39,230 nt of DNA from Anaerolineae bacterium (GCA_019913005.1 JAIOHL010000105.1:75177-114406), one strand, 5' to 3'. Shown: positions 1-8,477, numbered from the stretch's first letter. Program-made: numbers and translations. The notes: generated from the sequence alone by a model not told the origin.

Positions 1-1
1 T

Positions 2-601
2 CAGTCCATCGGCAAGACTTATACCGACTTCCACAGTATTTTGGATTTTGGGGTCGGCTGCGGGCGCATCATGCGCTGGATGAAAGACCTTAGCCTGACC
101 GCCAAACTCTATGGCACGGACATTGATGAGTTAGCCATCAATTGGAGCAAAAAGCATATTCGCTATGCTGAATATGAGGTAAATCAAGGACTGCCCCCGC
201 TCAACTATGCCGATGAGCAGTTCGATCTGGTCTATGCCCACAGTGTTTTTAGCCATCTGGACGAGAAATACCAAGATGCGTGGTTAGGTGAACTAAAACG
301 GGTCACGAAACCCGGCGCAGTGCTTCTATTAACCATACACGGTGATTTTGCGTGGCAGAGTTTCTATAACAGCGCCCCCGATCTTCCCGCCATGATCCAC
401 CATGTCATGGCCTATGAAGAAAATGGCTTCTGTTTTGCCTCGGATGATGAATGGACAGGTGTGTTCCCTGATTTTTACCATTCCATGTTCCATCAAAAAA
501 GCTATATTATGAAGCATTGGGGTCAATTCTTTACCGTTCGCAACTACCTGTTACGGGGCATGTTAAGCTATCAAGATATTGTGGTTTTGCAGAAGGAATA
601 A
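2..601 (+). CDS. Class I SAM-dependent methyltransferase (5'-truncated by window edge)
   Basis: The reading frame is open from base 2, so the gene starts before the window; 199 residues are visible. Near the start is a glycine-rich SAM-binding motif I (DFGVGCGRI), followed about 20 residues later by an acidic residue after a beta strand (YGTDID). A motif-II/III-like DLVYAHSVFSHL stretch comes next, then a KRVTKPGAVLLLT strand. This is the order of a Methyltransf_11/25 Rossmann fold. The substrate cannot be read. It lies 3 bp upstream of a second methyltransferase and then a membrane glycosyltransferase, so modification of a surface glycan or its lipid precursor is a reasonable inference. A TTG at 41 is only an internal codon, not a convincing start. 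Confidence 0.85.
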   Translation, partial: QSIGKTYTDFHSILDFGVGCGRIMRWMKDLSLTAKLYGTDIDELAINWSKKHIRYAEYEVNQGLPPLNYADEQFDLVYAHSVFSHLDEKYQDAWLGELKRVTKPGAVLLLTIHGDFAWQSFYNSAPDLPAMIHHVMAYEENGFCFASDDEWTGVFPDFYHSMFHQKSYIMKHWGQFFTVRNYLLRGMLSYQDIVVLQKE

Positions 602-604
602 GCC

Positions 605-1903
605 ATGACCAACCCTGCGATTACCGACCCAGCCGAAATTCGCCGTCTCGTAGATTCGTTTACGGGCTGGTATCACCGCATCACTCTCCCCGGTGGCATC
701 GTCACCCCCGGCACCAATCACTCAGAACACACCCTTGCTGAATTGGATGCACTTGGCCTGCCGCAAGATTGCACAGGTCTGCGAGTGCTCGACATCAGTT
801 GTCGGGATGGTTTTTTCACCTTTGAGCTTGAACGACGCGGGGCCGAGGTGGTGGGGATTGATTATGTTCAAGTCGAAAATACGGGTTTTCCCATCGCCAG
901 CAAAATCCTCGGCAGCAAGGCCACCTATCTGGTCGAAAATATCTATAATCTCTCACCAGAGAGACATGGCACCTTCGACATTGTATTATTTTTGGGCCTG
1001 CTCTATCACCTGCGCAACCCCATGCTGGCGATTGACCACGTGCGCTCCGTCACCAAACTGGGCGGCAAAGTTTTTGTCGAAAGCCACCTGATTGATAATT
1101 TTGTGAGTCTGCCCAACGGCTCATCCGTCAAATTAGGCGATGTGGCCCCCCTATTGGAGGATGTGGCCCTCATCCAATTCTATCCCGGTGACTCGCTGCT
1201 CGGTGACCACACCAACAAAGTTGGCCCGAATATGGCCGCTCTCAAGGCTTTGTTTTACGAGGGACAGTTCGAGGTTGAGCAAACCGCCATCTACTCCAAC
1301 CGGGGTTATTTAACGGGCATTGCCGTCTACAATGAGGCGCTCGAAATTTCGCGGCGGGTAGATCAAGGGATTGAAAATGCCTCCGATGCAGGCAAAAAAG
1401 AATCTATCCCACTTCAACAAGTTGCACAATCCGGCCCTGATCTAAGCGGTAGCTTTTGGAAAATCTCTGAGTCTTCGGCGGCGGTTTCGGCGGCACTGGA
1501 TTTGCAGAGCCGTCAATGGGAGGAGGAGCGCCAAAGCCTGCATGAAAACATCAAACGGGCCGAAGAATATGCCACCGCGCTCAAAACATTGGTCGGTGAC
1601 CGTGAACAAGAATTAGCCGAGAGCAAAAAAACCATCGCTGCCCTTGAAGAGATGGTCAAAACGAAAGATACTGAGCTTGCTGCCGTGCATGAGGTATTAA
1701 ACGCCACCCGGAGCGCTGCTGAATCTCAACGAGACAGCATCATGGAAATTTTGAAAGCCCGTGAAGCCGAACTCGCGGCGGCTTTGGAGCAGTTATCAGC
1801 GGCCAAGACCACCATTGACCAACAGCAAACCGAACTACAAACGATTAAACAAACCTTCGCCTATAAAGCCGATCAACGACTGCGGCGGCGGTCATCTCAA
1901 TAA
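605..1903 (+). CDS. Methyltransferase with C-terminal coiled coil
   Basis: 432 aa. Residues about 55-200 form a class I SAM fold: motif I LRVLDISCRDGFF, then GIDYV, then a DIVLFLGLLYHL segment and a GGKVFVESH strand. This pattern resembles the CmoB/DUF1698 (tRNA mo5U34 methyltransferase-like) group often found in polysaccharide gene clusters. From about residue 300 to the end the protein is rich in E, A, K, Q and L in heptad-like order, so a long coiled coil is likely, perhaps for oligomerisation or membrane-complex assembly. It starts 3 bp after the upstream methyltransferase and ends 5 bp before the DUF2723 protein, which implies one operon. The substrate is unknown; a tRNA role is unlikely in this context. 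Confidence 0.8.
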   Translation: MTNPAITDPAEIRRLVDSFTGWYHRITLPGGIVTPGTNHSEHTLAELDALGLPQDCTGLRVLDISCRDGFFTFELERRGAEVVGIDYVQVENTGFPIASKILGSKATYLVENIYNLSPERHGTFDIVLFLGLLYHLRNPMLAIDHVRSVTKLGGKVFVESHLIDNFVSLPNGSSVKLGDVAPLLEDVALIQFYPGDSLLGDHTNKVGPNMAALKALFYEGQFEVEQTAIYSNRGYLTGIAVYNEALEISRRVDQGIENASDAGKKESIPLQQVAQSGPDLSGSFWKISESSAAVSAALDLQSRQWEEERQSLHENIKRAEEYATALKTLVGDREQELAESKKTIAALEEMVKTKDTELAAVHEVLNATRSAAESQRDSIMEILKAREAELAAALEQLSAAKTTIDQQQTELQTIKQTFAYKADQRLRRRSSQ

Positions 1904-1908
1904 ATTTC

Positions 1909-3822
1909 ATGAAATCAGCGACCCTGCAAGCCAAAATATTGAACCGAAGCACGACATTGGTACTGCTGATTGTTCTTGTCTTGCTTGTTCTGTCGCTGAT
2001 TTACCACCCCACCTTCCAAACCATCATCAACGGCTCGTCGCACATTATGATGATTGATGTAGGCGAGACCCAAGCCGTTCTCAACACGTGGGGCACGCTG
2101 CATCCTACTGGCTACCCCCTTTATGTAATGCTCAGTAGCGGAATCGTTGCGGGGCTAAAACTGATGGGGGTCTCTGCCACCACCGCCCCGGCACTTGTCT
2201 CATGGTTATGGGGAGGGGTGGCCCTGATCCTGGTCTACCTATTGGCGACCCACCTCACTCAAAAACCTATTCTCGCCGCGGGTATGACCTTTGTGCTTGG
2301 CCTAACGCGGTTTGTATGGGTACATAATGTTATTGCCGAGGTCTATTCATTCACCTTCCTGCTGCAAATCCTTCTCTTACTGGTGGCCCTCTGGCGGAGA
2401 CCCATTCGACATCGTATCCTTTGGTTGGCGTTCATCGGGGGGATTGGCGTGTTTCATCACCGCACCATTACGCTGTTGATCCCCGCCCTCCTCTATGCCG
2501 CATGGCCCGATTTAAAGTCCTTCCTCCGCAAACCACCAATGTTGATAGCGGCACTGCTACTCGGTTTGATCGGTTTTCTGCCTTACTTGTATCTCCCCAT
2601 CCGTGCCAACACGGATGCAACATGGGTCTATGGTGAACCAAATACACTATCAGGATTTTGGGAACAGTTTATTGGAAAAGAAGCCGATCATTTTTTTGGT
2701 TTGCCAGACTCTCAAGCGGCCTTCCAGCAAAATTTCGACAAAATCAACGATATTATGGTGCAAGGGGTGAGCATTCCGGGGATTCTGCTGGGCCTGCTGG
2801 GGTTAGGCATTGCCCTGCGCAACCCCCATTGTCACCGTCCCAGCATAACGCTCATTTTGGCAGGGATACCTAATTACATCTTCGCCGTAGGTCTTTTTAG
2901 CGATGTTCTTGCCCCAAACATCTTCGCCGTGCAAGTGGCATTGGCTTTTGGTTGGTTATTTTTGGCGGATGAGGTCTTGCAGATAGCCTCACGCAATCGT
3001 CAGGGACAGGCCCATCGTTGGCACACTGAATTACAATTCGTGGTCTATTCCACCCTAATCGCCGCCCCAATCTACTATGGACTATGGCTTTACGACCAGA
3101 ACCACAACTTTATACAGGACATCACCCATAACCGCACGGGTCTGGCGACGATTGCCCTTGCCGAAAATGCTCCCCCCAACTCCACCTTCATGCTGGCATG
3201 GGGGCCGCGTTTTTATGCCGTTGGCTTCGCACAGGATGTCGAACATCAATTAACCCATATCCGCCGCGCCGACCACAAAGCCGATTTTGATGCCCTATTA
3301 CAGCAAGGGCCATTGATTACCCCTGAATATACGTTCTTTAATCAACCCATTGCATGGTGGGAAAACCGTCTCGGTACAAAAATTTATCTGCGAGCCGTTG
3401 CCCCATATCTGGTGCAGATTGATACCAAACCCCGCTTGGCCGAAATGCCAGTTACCCTGCCCCCCGATTTTGATGCCCCGGTTCCAGTCATAGCGCTTGA
3501 TGCCCAAATCACCTGTACCCGTCAATACATTGTCCTAACCGTAGATTGGGCCGCAACGGAAACTCCATCCCGCAATTTACATATCATGGTGCATTTGTTA
3601 GATGTAGATGGGGCTGTCATTGACCAAGCCGATCAGTCCGCTCCCATTTACGGTTGGCGACCCATGACCGATTGGTTGCCCAACGAAATCGTGACGGATG
3701 TGTATCCCTTGCCACGCCGCTCTGATGGACAAAGTGTACGGTTCGGCCTGTATGAACAACTCTCCACCGAGACCTTCCGAAACTACAGCGTCCAGACCTT
3801 GCCCGTCCAATGTGAACCATAA
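1909..3822 (+). CDS. DUF2723 family multi-spanning membrane protein, GT-C-like glycosyltransferase
   Basis: 637 aa. An N-terminal transmembrane helix (about 14-33) is followed by the DUF2723 signature: an acidic pair (D50, E53) and the WGTLHPTGYPLY segment at residues 61-72. About ten more hydrophobic segments run to residue 400. Acidic residues in the first extracytoplasmic loop and the multi-pass topology are typical of GT-C enzymes using lipid-phosphate sugars (TMEM260/O-mannosyltransferase-like). The last 230 residues are soluble, probably extracytoplasmic, and end in a beta-rich domain (about 540-635). That domain resembles the C-terminal domain of the glycosyltransferase at 35868 in its HLLD...DWLP...PLP pattern. 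It ends directly at a terminator-like hairpin belonging to the opposite strand. Confidence 0.8.
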   Translation: MKSATLQAKILNRSTTLVLLIVLVLLVLSLIYHPTFQTIINGSSHIMMIDVGETQAVLNTWGTLHPTGYPLYVMLSSGIVAGLKLMGVSATTAPALVSWLWGGVALILVYLLATHLTQKPILAAGMTFVLGLTRFVWVHNVIAEVYSFTFLLQILLLLVALWRRPIRHRILWLAFIGGIGVFHHRTITLLIPALLYAAWPDLKSFLRKPPMLIAALLLGLIGFLPYLYLPIRANTDATWVYGEPNTLSGFWEQFIGKEADHFFGLPDSQAAFQQNFDKINDIMVQGVSIPGILLGLLGLGIALRNPHCHRPSITLILAGIPNYIFAVGLFSDVLAPNIFAVQVALAFGWLFLADEVLQIASRNRQGQAHRWHTELQFVVYSTLIAAPIYYGLWLYDQNHNFIQDITHNRTGLATIALAENAPPNSTFMLAWGPRFYAVGFAQDVEHQLTHIRRADHKADFDALLQQGPLITPEYTFFNQPIAWWENRLGTKIYLRAVAPYLVQIDTKPRLAEMPVTLPPDFDAPVPVIALDAQITCTRQYIVLTVDWAATETPSRNLHIMVHLLDVDGAVIDQADQSAPIYGWRPMTDWLPNEIVTDVYPLPRRSDGQSVRFGLYEQLSTETFRNYSVQTLPVQCEP

Positions 3823-3850
3823 AAAAACCCCGGAGATAATGCCGAGGGTT
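3821..3850 (-). terminator. Rho-independent terminator of the second Flp pilin gene
   Basis: Read on the minus strand, a CCTCGG / CCGGGG stem (one G-U pair, extended by A-T pairs past a mismatch) with an 8-base loop is followed by seven T residues. It sits 23 bp after the stop of the 51-aa pilin and abuts the stop codon of the convergent DUF2723 gene. Confidence 0.8.
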
Positions 3851-3873
3851 AATGAGTTCCGGATAATTTCGTG

Positions 3874-4029
3874 TTATGGCAGGGCATTCACGGCAGAAGA
3901 GTATAAATTTCCAACGCCGGGGCCGAGTACAACCAGCACGATGATTACGATAAGCGCAACCAGCATAATAATTAAGCCATACTCCACCAATCCCTGCCCA
4001 TCTTGATTCTTCTTAAACCAAGCGGACAT
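3874..4029 (-). CDS. Flp/Fap-type pilin (51 aa)
   Basis: Short minus-strand gene starting at ATG 4029. It encodes a short charged N-terminus (MSAWFKKNQDG), then GQGLVEYGLI, then one hydrophobic helix (about residues 20-36) and a short GVGNLYSS tail. The Q-G-x-x-x-x-E-Y-x-x-I pattern with the Glu five residues into the mature helix is the hallmark of Flp pilins, cut after Gly by a prepilin peptidase (TadV type) and assembled by the Tad machinery. Two SD-like AAAGGAG boxes lie upstream (at about 4037-4043 and 4052-4058), the nearer one seven bases from the ATG. No tad assembly genes are in the window. Confidence 0.9.
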   Translation of the reverse strand: MSAWFKKNQDGQGLVEYGLIIMLVALIVIIVLVVLGPGVGNLYSSAVNALP

Positions 4030-4070
4030 GGGTTTACTCCTTTGTCACACTTCTCCTTTGCTTCGGTATG

Positions 4071-4099
4071 AAAAAACCCCCGGCACAAGCCGAGGGTTT
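4071..4099 (-). terminator. Strong terminator between the two Flp pilin genes
   Basis: On the minus strand, AAACCCTCGGC pairs with GCCGGGGGTTT around a 4-base loop (11 bp with one G-U pair) and runs into six T residues. It lies 25 bp after the stop of the first pilin and about 40 bp before the ATG of the second. No room is left for a full second promoter plus leader, so the second pilin probably depends on read-through. Confidence 0.85.
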
Positions 4100-4124
4100 A
4101 GACTTTGAGTCGAGCGTTCTGCGA

Positions 4125-4271
4125 TTACAGCGAACGAATGATGCTGCTGAAAATGTTACCAATGGCTGGGCCGAGGACAATCAAGATGATAATCACGACG
4201 ACGGCAACCAGAACAAGAATCAGGGCATATTCAACGAGGCCTTGGCCTTTTTCACGTGGCAGATACAGCAT
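4125..4271 (-). CDS. Flp/Fap-type pilin (48 aa)
   Basis: Short minus-strand gene starting at ATG 4271 with a GAGGAG Shine-Dalgarno sequence about six bases upstream. The product begins MLYLPREKG, continues GQGLVEYALI, and has a single hydrophobic helix followed by GPAIGNIFSSI. The processing Gly, Glu+5 and Tyr+6 of Flp pilins are all present. It shares the helix and the GNxxSS tail with the neighbouring 51-aa pilin, so the pair is a tandem duplication. The role is a structural subunit of Tad-type adhesive pili. It is the first gene of the pilin transcript and is preceded by a clear sigma-70-type promoter. Confidence 0.9.
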   Translation of the reverse strand: MLYLPREKGQGLVEYALILVLVAVVVIIILIVLGPAIGNIFSSIIRSL

Positions 4272-4315
4272 GTTGGATCTCCTCAAATAGATGGAAAATT
4301 GCAGATGATGACTAC

Positions 4316-4344
4316 AGTGTACAATGAAGTATAGAGAGAATCAA
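4316..4344 (-). promoter_or_regulatory. Promoter of the Flp pilin genes
   Basis: On the minus strand a -35 box TTGATT (4344-4339), a 17-bp spacer and a -10 box TACACT (4321-4316) are well placed, giving a leader of roughly 35-40 bases before ATG 4271. Assigned by consensus match only. Confidence 0.6.
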
Positions 4345-4453
4345 GCGCCATTTATGAATTTTTTGTAAAGTTTACCCGCCATCTCAATTTTAACTTTATT
4401 ATTAGTGGCTCCCGGTCTTGACCCCATTCAGCTACACGTTAAAATGTCACGCC

Positions 4454-5749
4454 ATGAAAAACAATCTCCTTACACGCTTTGCGTCATTACTGCCGGGGTG
4501 GGCATGGTTTGGCCTTGCAATCGCCCTCACCAGCGCCATTACAATGGGCATCCTTGCCGGGGTCGTCGTCTCAAACGATAAGAACGACCCGTCCGATATT
4601 GAGGCGGAGGAAAACCCCTTGCCCGTCGTGATGGATGTCACCCGTCTACCCACCTTCACGCCCCTGCCGACCCATACTCCTACCCAAACGGCCTCCCCCA
4701 CTATCACACCTACAGTGACACAAGCGCCCCCAACTGTGATTGCCCAAATCGCAACCGTCTCGACGCCAGTACCAACCGCCACGCTATTACCAGTCACCTC
4801 TGCTGCTGCCACCTGCCCTCCGCCTGAGGGTTGGGTCAGTTATATGGTGCAAGACGGCGATACATTATTTGCCTTCCAATTGGGTGCGGGTCGGGCTGGT
4901 AATCCAGCGACGGTGGATGAAATCTTGGCCGCCAACTGCCTAACCTCTTCATTTTTGACCATTGGGCAAACCTTGTGGCTACCCCCCGGTGCGGCGGATC
5001 AAGCACCACCCTCCCAGCCCGTCGTGGCCGGATTACCAGCGGGAACACACCGTAATGCGAACTGTCCCTGCACCATCGAAGTCAAACCCGGCTGGCGTCT
5101 GGAACAAATCGCCGATGCCATCAACAGCACCCCCGTCGCTTTCACAGGTGCGGATTTTATGGCGGTGACAGGTCGTAGCGCCGCCATCCCCCCGCGTGAT
5201 TTTCTGGCTTCCGTGCCAGCGGGATCGGGCTTAGAGGGCTTCATGTTCCCCGGCACATACACCCTACAAAACGACTCCACCGCTGAAGGATTCCGCGATA
5301 TGATGTTGGATGCCTTTGGTGCGAACGCCAGTGGATTTGTCGCTCCCGGCTACACCCTCTATCAAACCGTTATTTTGGCCTCCATCATCCAGCGCGAGGT
5401 CAATATGCCAAGTGAGCAACCGACGGTCAGCAGCGTGTTTCATAATCGGCTGGCGGCTGGCAAAGGTCTAGGGGCGACGGTCACGCTTATGTATGGCTTA
5501 GGCACTCCCGGCGATTGGTGGCCGCACATTTGCTGTGGCATGACGGGCATAGACATCCCCTATAACACCAACCTTCATGCGGGTCTGACTCCCACCCCCA
5601 TCAGCAGTCCCGGCCTGACCGCCCTCCAAGCCGCCGCCAGCCCTGCCCAAACTGGCTATATGTATTTCACCTCCCGCTGCGACGGCACAGGCATCGCCTA
5701 TTCCGTCACCTACGAAGAACACCTCGCCAATGTGAACTGCGGGCAATGA
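4454..5749 (+). CDS. mltG: LysM domain / MltG (YceG)-like membrane-anchored murein transglycosylase
   Basis: 431 aa from ATG 4454; an in-frame TTG at 4418 is possible but adds only a poor N-terminus. One transmembrane helix lies near residues 16-40, then a Thr/Pro linker, a LysM peptidoglycan-binding domain (about 130-180, QDGDTLFAF to LWLPPG), and a YceG/MltG domain to the end. Family landmarks are FMFPGTYTL, LASII, SSVFHNRL, LMYGLG, DIPYNTNLHAGL, PISSPGLTAL and YMYFTS. The family cuts nascent glycan strands at the membrane. At the position of the catalytic Glu of E. coli MltG (LASIVEKE), this protein reads LASIIQRE, so Gln replaces Glu, with the following Glu retained. Whether it is active is therefore uncertain. 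The TPR gene follows 48 bp downstream. Confidence 0.85.
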   Translation: MKNNLLTRFASLLPGWAWFGLAIALTSAITMGILAGVVVSNDKNDPSDIEAEENPLPVVMDVTRLPTFTPLPTHTPTQTASPTITPTVTQAPPTVIAQIATVSTPVPTATLLPVTSAAATCPPPEGWVSYMVQDGDTLFAFQLGAGRAGNPATVDEILAANCLTSSFLTIGQTLWLPPGAADQAPPSQPVVAGLPAGTHRNANCPCTIEVKPGWRLEQIADAINSTPVAFTGADFMAVTGRSAAIPPRDFLASVPAGSGLEGFMFPGTYTLQNDSTAEGFRDMMLDAFGANASGFVAPGYTLYQTVILASIIQREVNMPSEQPTVSSVFHNRLAAGKGLGATVTLMYGLGTPGDWWPHICCGMTGIDIPYNTNLHAGLTPTPISSPGLTALQAAASPAQTGYMYFTSRCDGTGIAYSVTYEEHLANVNCGQ

Positions 5750-5797
5750 GTTTTTGACAGGTATTCGGTAAATGAGGGGTCAAGGAGAGCAATTCCA

Positions 5798-7072
5798 ATG
5801 AAGAAATGGATAATCATCTTAATCGTAACTCTAATGCTTATACCTGCAACTAGAGTCAATGGTCAAAATTCTTGTAGCTTACCTTCATATTTACTCGAGG
5901 ATTTATCATTAGCGAAAACACAAGCGGCTATTGATATTAGCAAATCAATTGATGCGAGTCCTGATATAGCCGAGAATTATGTTTTGCGAGGCACGCTTTT
6001 ATTTGAAATCGAATTGGATAATTACGCAACAGATAATTATGAGGCCGCTATTAGGTTAAATCCTCAAGATTCAATGGCCTTTATTCTCAAGGGCAATGTC
6101 CTTTTCTTCTCTGGCGATTATCATGGAGCGATAGCAAGTTACATGCAAGCTGAACAAGTCGCTTCAGATAATGTGGATCAGCTTTACGAAGCCTATATCA
6201 TGCACACCGATTCTCTGCTTGCTTTGGAAGAATATGATAGCGTGACAGTAACCCTTGAGGCAGCAATTGAACTAAAACCAACTGATGCCCGTGCTTATGC
6301 GCTTATGGGCTTTCTTTCCGATCAATTAGGTGATTTGGTGGGCGCAACAGATAATTGGAATCGTGCGCTTTCTCTGAATTTGGATATTGCATCATATTTT
6401 GTCAAAAATGCCGTCCAATATTTCGAAAGGGACAACTATACACAGGCTACCAATAACTTGAATCGAGCGATCCACCTTTCGGAGGAGCACCCAACCACTA
6501 CAGCAAGTGCCTACTATTTACTGGGAAAAGTTTACGCCGGGGAAGGAAGCTATGAGCAGTCACTTGCGGCTCTAAATGAGGCAATAGACCTTGATTCAAA
6601 TTGTGCCCCAATGTATGTGGCACGGGGAACTACACACAACTTATTAGGCAACTTTGACTTGGCCCTTGAAGATTTCAACCAAGCCCTTGAACTAGACCCT
6701 ACTTATTTTCCTGCATATAATGGTCGTTCCGTAAGTTATTCATATCTTGGATACGATGATCTCTCAGCACAAGATAGAGATTATTTAACTGAGCAAACAG
6801 CCAATTCCGATCTTCATTTTCTTGTACTAACGGGAAATCTCTTTATTGAATTGAAAGACTATGAAAGCGCACGGCTAACTTTTATTACGGTGTTTATCTT
6901 GAAACCAACTTACAGCGGGGCAGTAATAGCACTGGGAGACCTATATCGACTTCAGGGAAGAAATGACCTTGAATTAGAAATTTACCTTGAATACGTCAGA
7001 ATAGTAGGTGAAAATTTAGCCGATCCAATTATTATCAGTCGAATTCAGGAACTAGAATCTGGATCAGGCTAA
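5798..7072 (+). CDS. Secreted tetratricopeptide-repeat protein
   Basis: 424 aa. The N-terminus (MKKWIIILIVTLMLIPATRV) is a signal peptide, probably cut near VNGQ. The rest is a run of about ten 34-residue TPR units with the usual A-x-x-Y/F-x-x-A-L and D/N-P spacing, for example LEDFNQALELDPTYFPAY and SLAALNEAIDLDSNCAPMY. TPRs form protein-binding solenoids, here outside the cytoplasm; the partner is unknown. AAGGAGA at 5782-5788 is a good ribosome site. Base composition is clearly more AT-rich than the genes on both sides, which could mean later acquisition or a relaxed, fast-evolving gene. No enzyme domain is visible. Confidence 0.85.
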   Translation: MKKWIIILIVTLMLIPATRVNGQNSCSLPSYLLEDLSLAKTQAAIDISKSIDASPDIAENYVLRGTLLFEIELDNYATDNYEAAIRLNPQDSMAFILKGNVLFFSGDYHGAIASYMQAEQVASDNVDQLYEAYIMHTDSLLALEEYDSVTVTLEAAIELKPTDARAYALMGFLSDQLGDLVGATDNWNRALSLNLDIASYFVKNAVQYFERDNYTQATNNLNRAIHLSEEHPTTTASAYYLLGKVYAGEGSYEQSLAALNEAIDLDSNCAPMYVARGTTHNLLGNFDLALEDFNQALELDPTYFPAYNGRSVSYSYLGYDDLSAQDRDYLTEQTANSDLHFLVLTGNLFIELKDYESARLTFITVFILKPTYSGAVIALGDLYRLQGRNDLELEIYLEYVRIVGENLADPIIISRIQELESGSG

Positions 7073-7118
7073 ATTTCGAATCCTTATACAATTTAGACGG
7101 ATACTACTCCTTATTCCT

Positions 7119-7148
7119 AATTTCAGCGCGGCGGATTTATCCCCGCGT
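7119..7148 (+). repeat. REP-like palindrome, diverged copy 1
   Basis: Reads AATTTCAGCGCGGCGGATTT followed by ATCCCCGCGT. The stem CGCGG-C-GGA / TCC-CCGCG around TTTA has the same architecture as the copies at 20567, 22713, 34247 and 38747, but with compensatory changes on both arms (A-T to G-C in the outer stem, C-G to A-T next to the loop). Confidence 0.65.
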
Positions 7149-7163
7149 CCATATTTCACAATC

Positions 7164-8375
7164 CTATCCCGCCAACCCCTGCTCCAAATCGGCGATAATA
7201 TCCTGCACATCCTCAATCCCCACCGACAGCCGCACCAAGCCTTCGCTAATCCCCATCACAGCCCGATCCTCCGGCGACAATCGAAAATGGGTCATACTCG
7301 CAGGGTGCTGGATCAACGTATCCACCGTCCCCAAGCTGACCGCCAATTCGCACAATTGCACCCGATTCATCAATCGTGCCCCCGCTGCATAGCCATCCTG
7401 TAATTCAAACGACAACATCGCCCCAAAATCATCCATCTGCCGTTTCGCCAATTCATGCTGACCAAACGATGTCAACCCCGGATAATAAACCCGCTTGACC
7501 GCCGGATGGGCCTCCAAAAATCCCGCCACTGCCATCGCGTTTTCGCAGTGCCGTTCCATTCGCACATGCAGCGTCCGCATTCCCAACAGCGTCAGCCACG
7601 CATCCATTGGCCCTGCCACCCCACCATAATGATAGAGAGTCGTTTTGAAAAGCCGCATTAAATCATCATGGGGAGTCACAATCGCCCCGCCAACCACCTG
7701 CCCATGCCCACTCAAATATTTGGTTGTGCTGTGGATACTAACATCCACGCCCATTTCAAGAGGTCGTTGCAGATACGGCGTCGCAAAGGTGTTATCAATC
7801 ACCACCCGCGCCCCCACCGCCTGTGCCCGTTCGACCACTCCACGTATATCCGTCAGCGCCATTGTTGGATTCACCGGGGTCTCGATATAGACCACCTTCA
7901 CGTTTTCGGTCTCAGATAACACCCGTTCCAAATCCGCCAAATTCGGGCCGTCAAACACGACATGCCGCACACCCTTTTCTTTGAGGTGATAGGCGAACAA
8001 ATTATACGAATAGCCATAAATCGCCTGCTGTGAAACAATCGTGTCCCCCGCATTCACCAGCGGCAAAATGACCGTGCTAATTGCCGCCATGCCCGATCCG
8101 CACATTAACCCATATGGTGTTTCCGCCAGATTTTTGCCTTCAAGTGCCGCGATTGCTGCCGCTGTCGCATCGGTATTGGGATTGCTCAACCGCCCATAGA
8201 TATAGCCATCACGTTCTTCTTTCCAAATCGCCTGCCCACTTTCCACGCTGTCGAACCAATACGTCGAAGATTGATAAATCGGCTGGACATGCGCGTGCGT
8301 CTCATTGACCTCTTTGCCCGCATGGGTCGCCACCGTGCCAAATCCTGCTTTTTGCCCATCGAGTTTCTTCGCCAC
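7164..8375 (-). CDS. Cys/Met metabolism PLP-dependent enzyme (cystathionine gamma-synthase / gamma-lyase / methionine gamma-lyase family)
   Basis: 403 aa from a GTG at 8375, with AGGGGG about seven bases upstream. Family marks are the N-terminal FGTVATHAG, the YIYGRLSNPN segment (phosphate and substrate binding), GSGMAAIS, the TPVNPTMALTDI strand, DNTFATPYLQRPLE, and the PLP lysine in SIHSTTKYLSGHG. The length matches the family (about 380-410). The family covers gamma-replacement in methionine synthesis and gamma-elimination in Cys/Met breakdown; the motifs do not separate these. The gene lies directly downstream of an Lrp/AsnC regulator on the same strand. That arrangement is common for amino-acid lyases induced by their substrate, so a catabolic methionine gamma-lyase role is slightly favoured. 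A terminator lies between the two genes. Confidence 0.88.
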   Translation of the reverse strand: MAKKLDGQKAGFGTVATHAGKEVNETHAHVQPIYQSSTYWFDSVESGQAIWKEERDGYIYGRLSNPNTDATAAAIAALEGKNLAETPYGLMCGSGMAAISTVILPLVNAGDTIVSQQAIYGYSYNLFAYHLKEKGVRHVVFDGPNLADLERVLSETENVKVVYIETPVNPTMALTDIRGVVERAQAVGARVVIDNTFATPYLQRPLEMGVDVSIHSTTKYLSGHGQVVGGAIVTPHDDLMRLFKTTLYHYGGVAGPMDAWLTLLGMRTLHVRMERHCENAMAVAGFLEAHPAVKRVYYPGLTSFGQHELAKRQMDDFGAMLSFELQDGYAAGARLMNRVQLCELAVSLGTVDTLIQHPASMTHFRLSPEDRAVMGISEGLVRLSVGIEDVQDIIADLEQGLAG

Positions 8376-8411
8376 AAAAATATCCCCCTATTCGAGATGC
8401 AATTACAAAAT

Positions 8412-8440
8412 AAAAAAGCCCCCGCCAATGACAGGAGCTT
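8412..8440 (-). terminator. Terminator downstream of the Lrp/AsnC gene
   Basis: On the minus strand AAGCTCCTG pairs with CGGGGGCTT (9 bp, two G-U pairs, 7-base loop) and is followed by TTTTTTATTTT. It separates the regulator gene from the PLP gene. A second perfect hairpin without a T run (CGCTAGA-A-TCTAGCG as written on the plus strand, 8469-8483) overlaps the regulator stop codon. Confidence 0.7.
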
Positions 8441-8477
8441 CAATCTATGCTCAATAAGCTGGCGGAATCGCTAGAAT

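Noticed and set aside
4447-4812. Minus-strand frames rich in V, G and A opposite Thr/Pro linkers (also at 11899-12213 and 12786-13070)
   Set aside because: They are the complement of ACC/CCG-type linker codons and only reflect low complexity.
8376-8477. Possible SAM or T-box riboswitch before the Cys/Met PLP gene
   Set aside because: Only a simple terminator stem and one unrelated palindrome are present; no T-box or kink-turn motif was seen.
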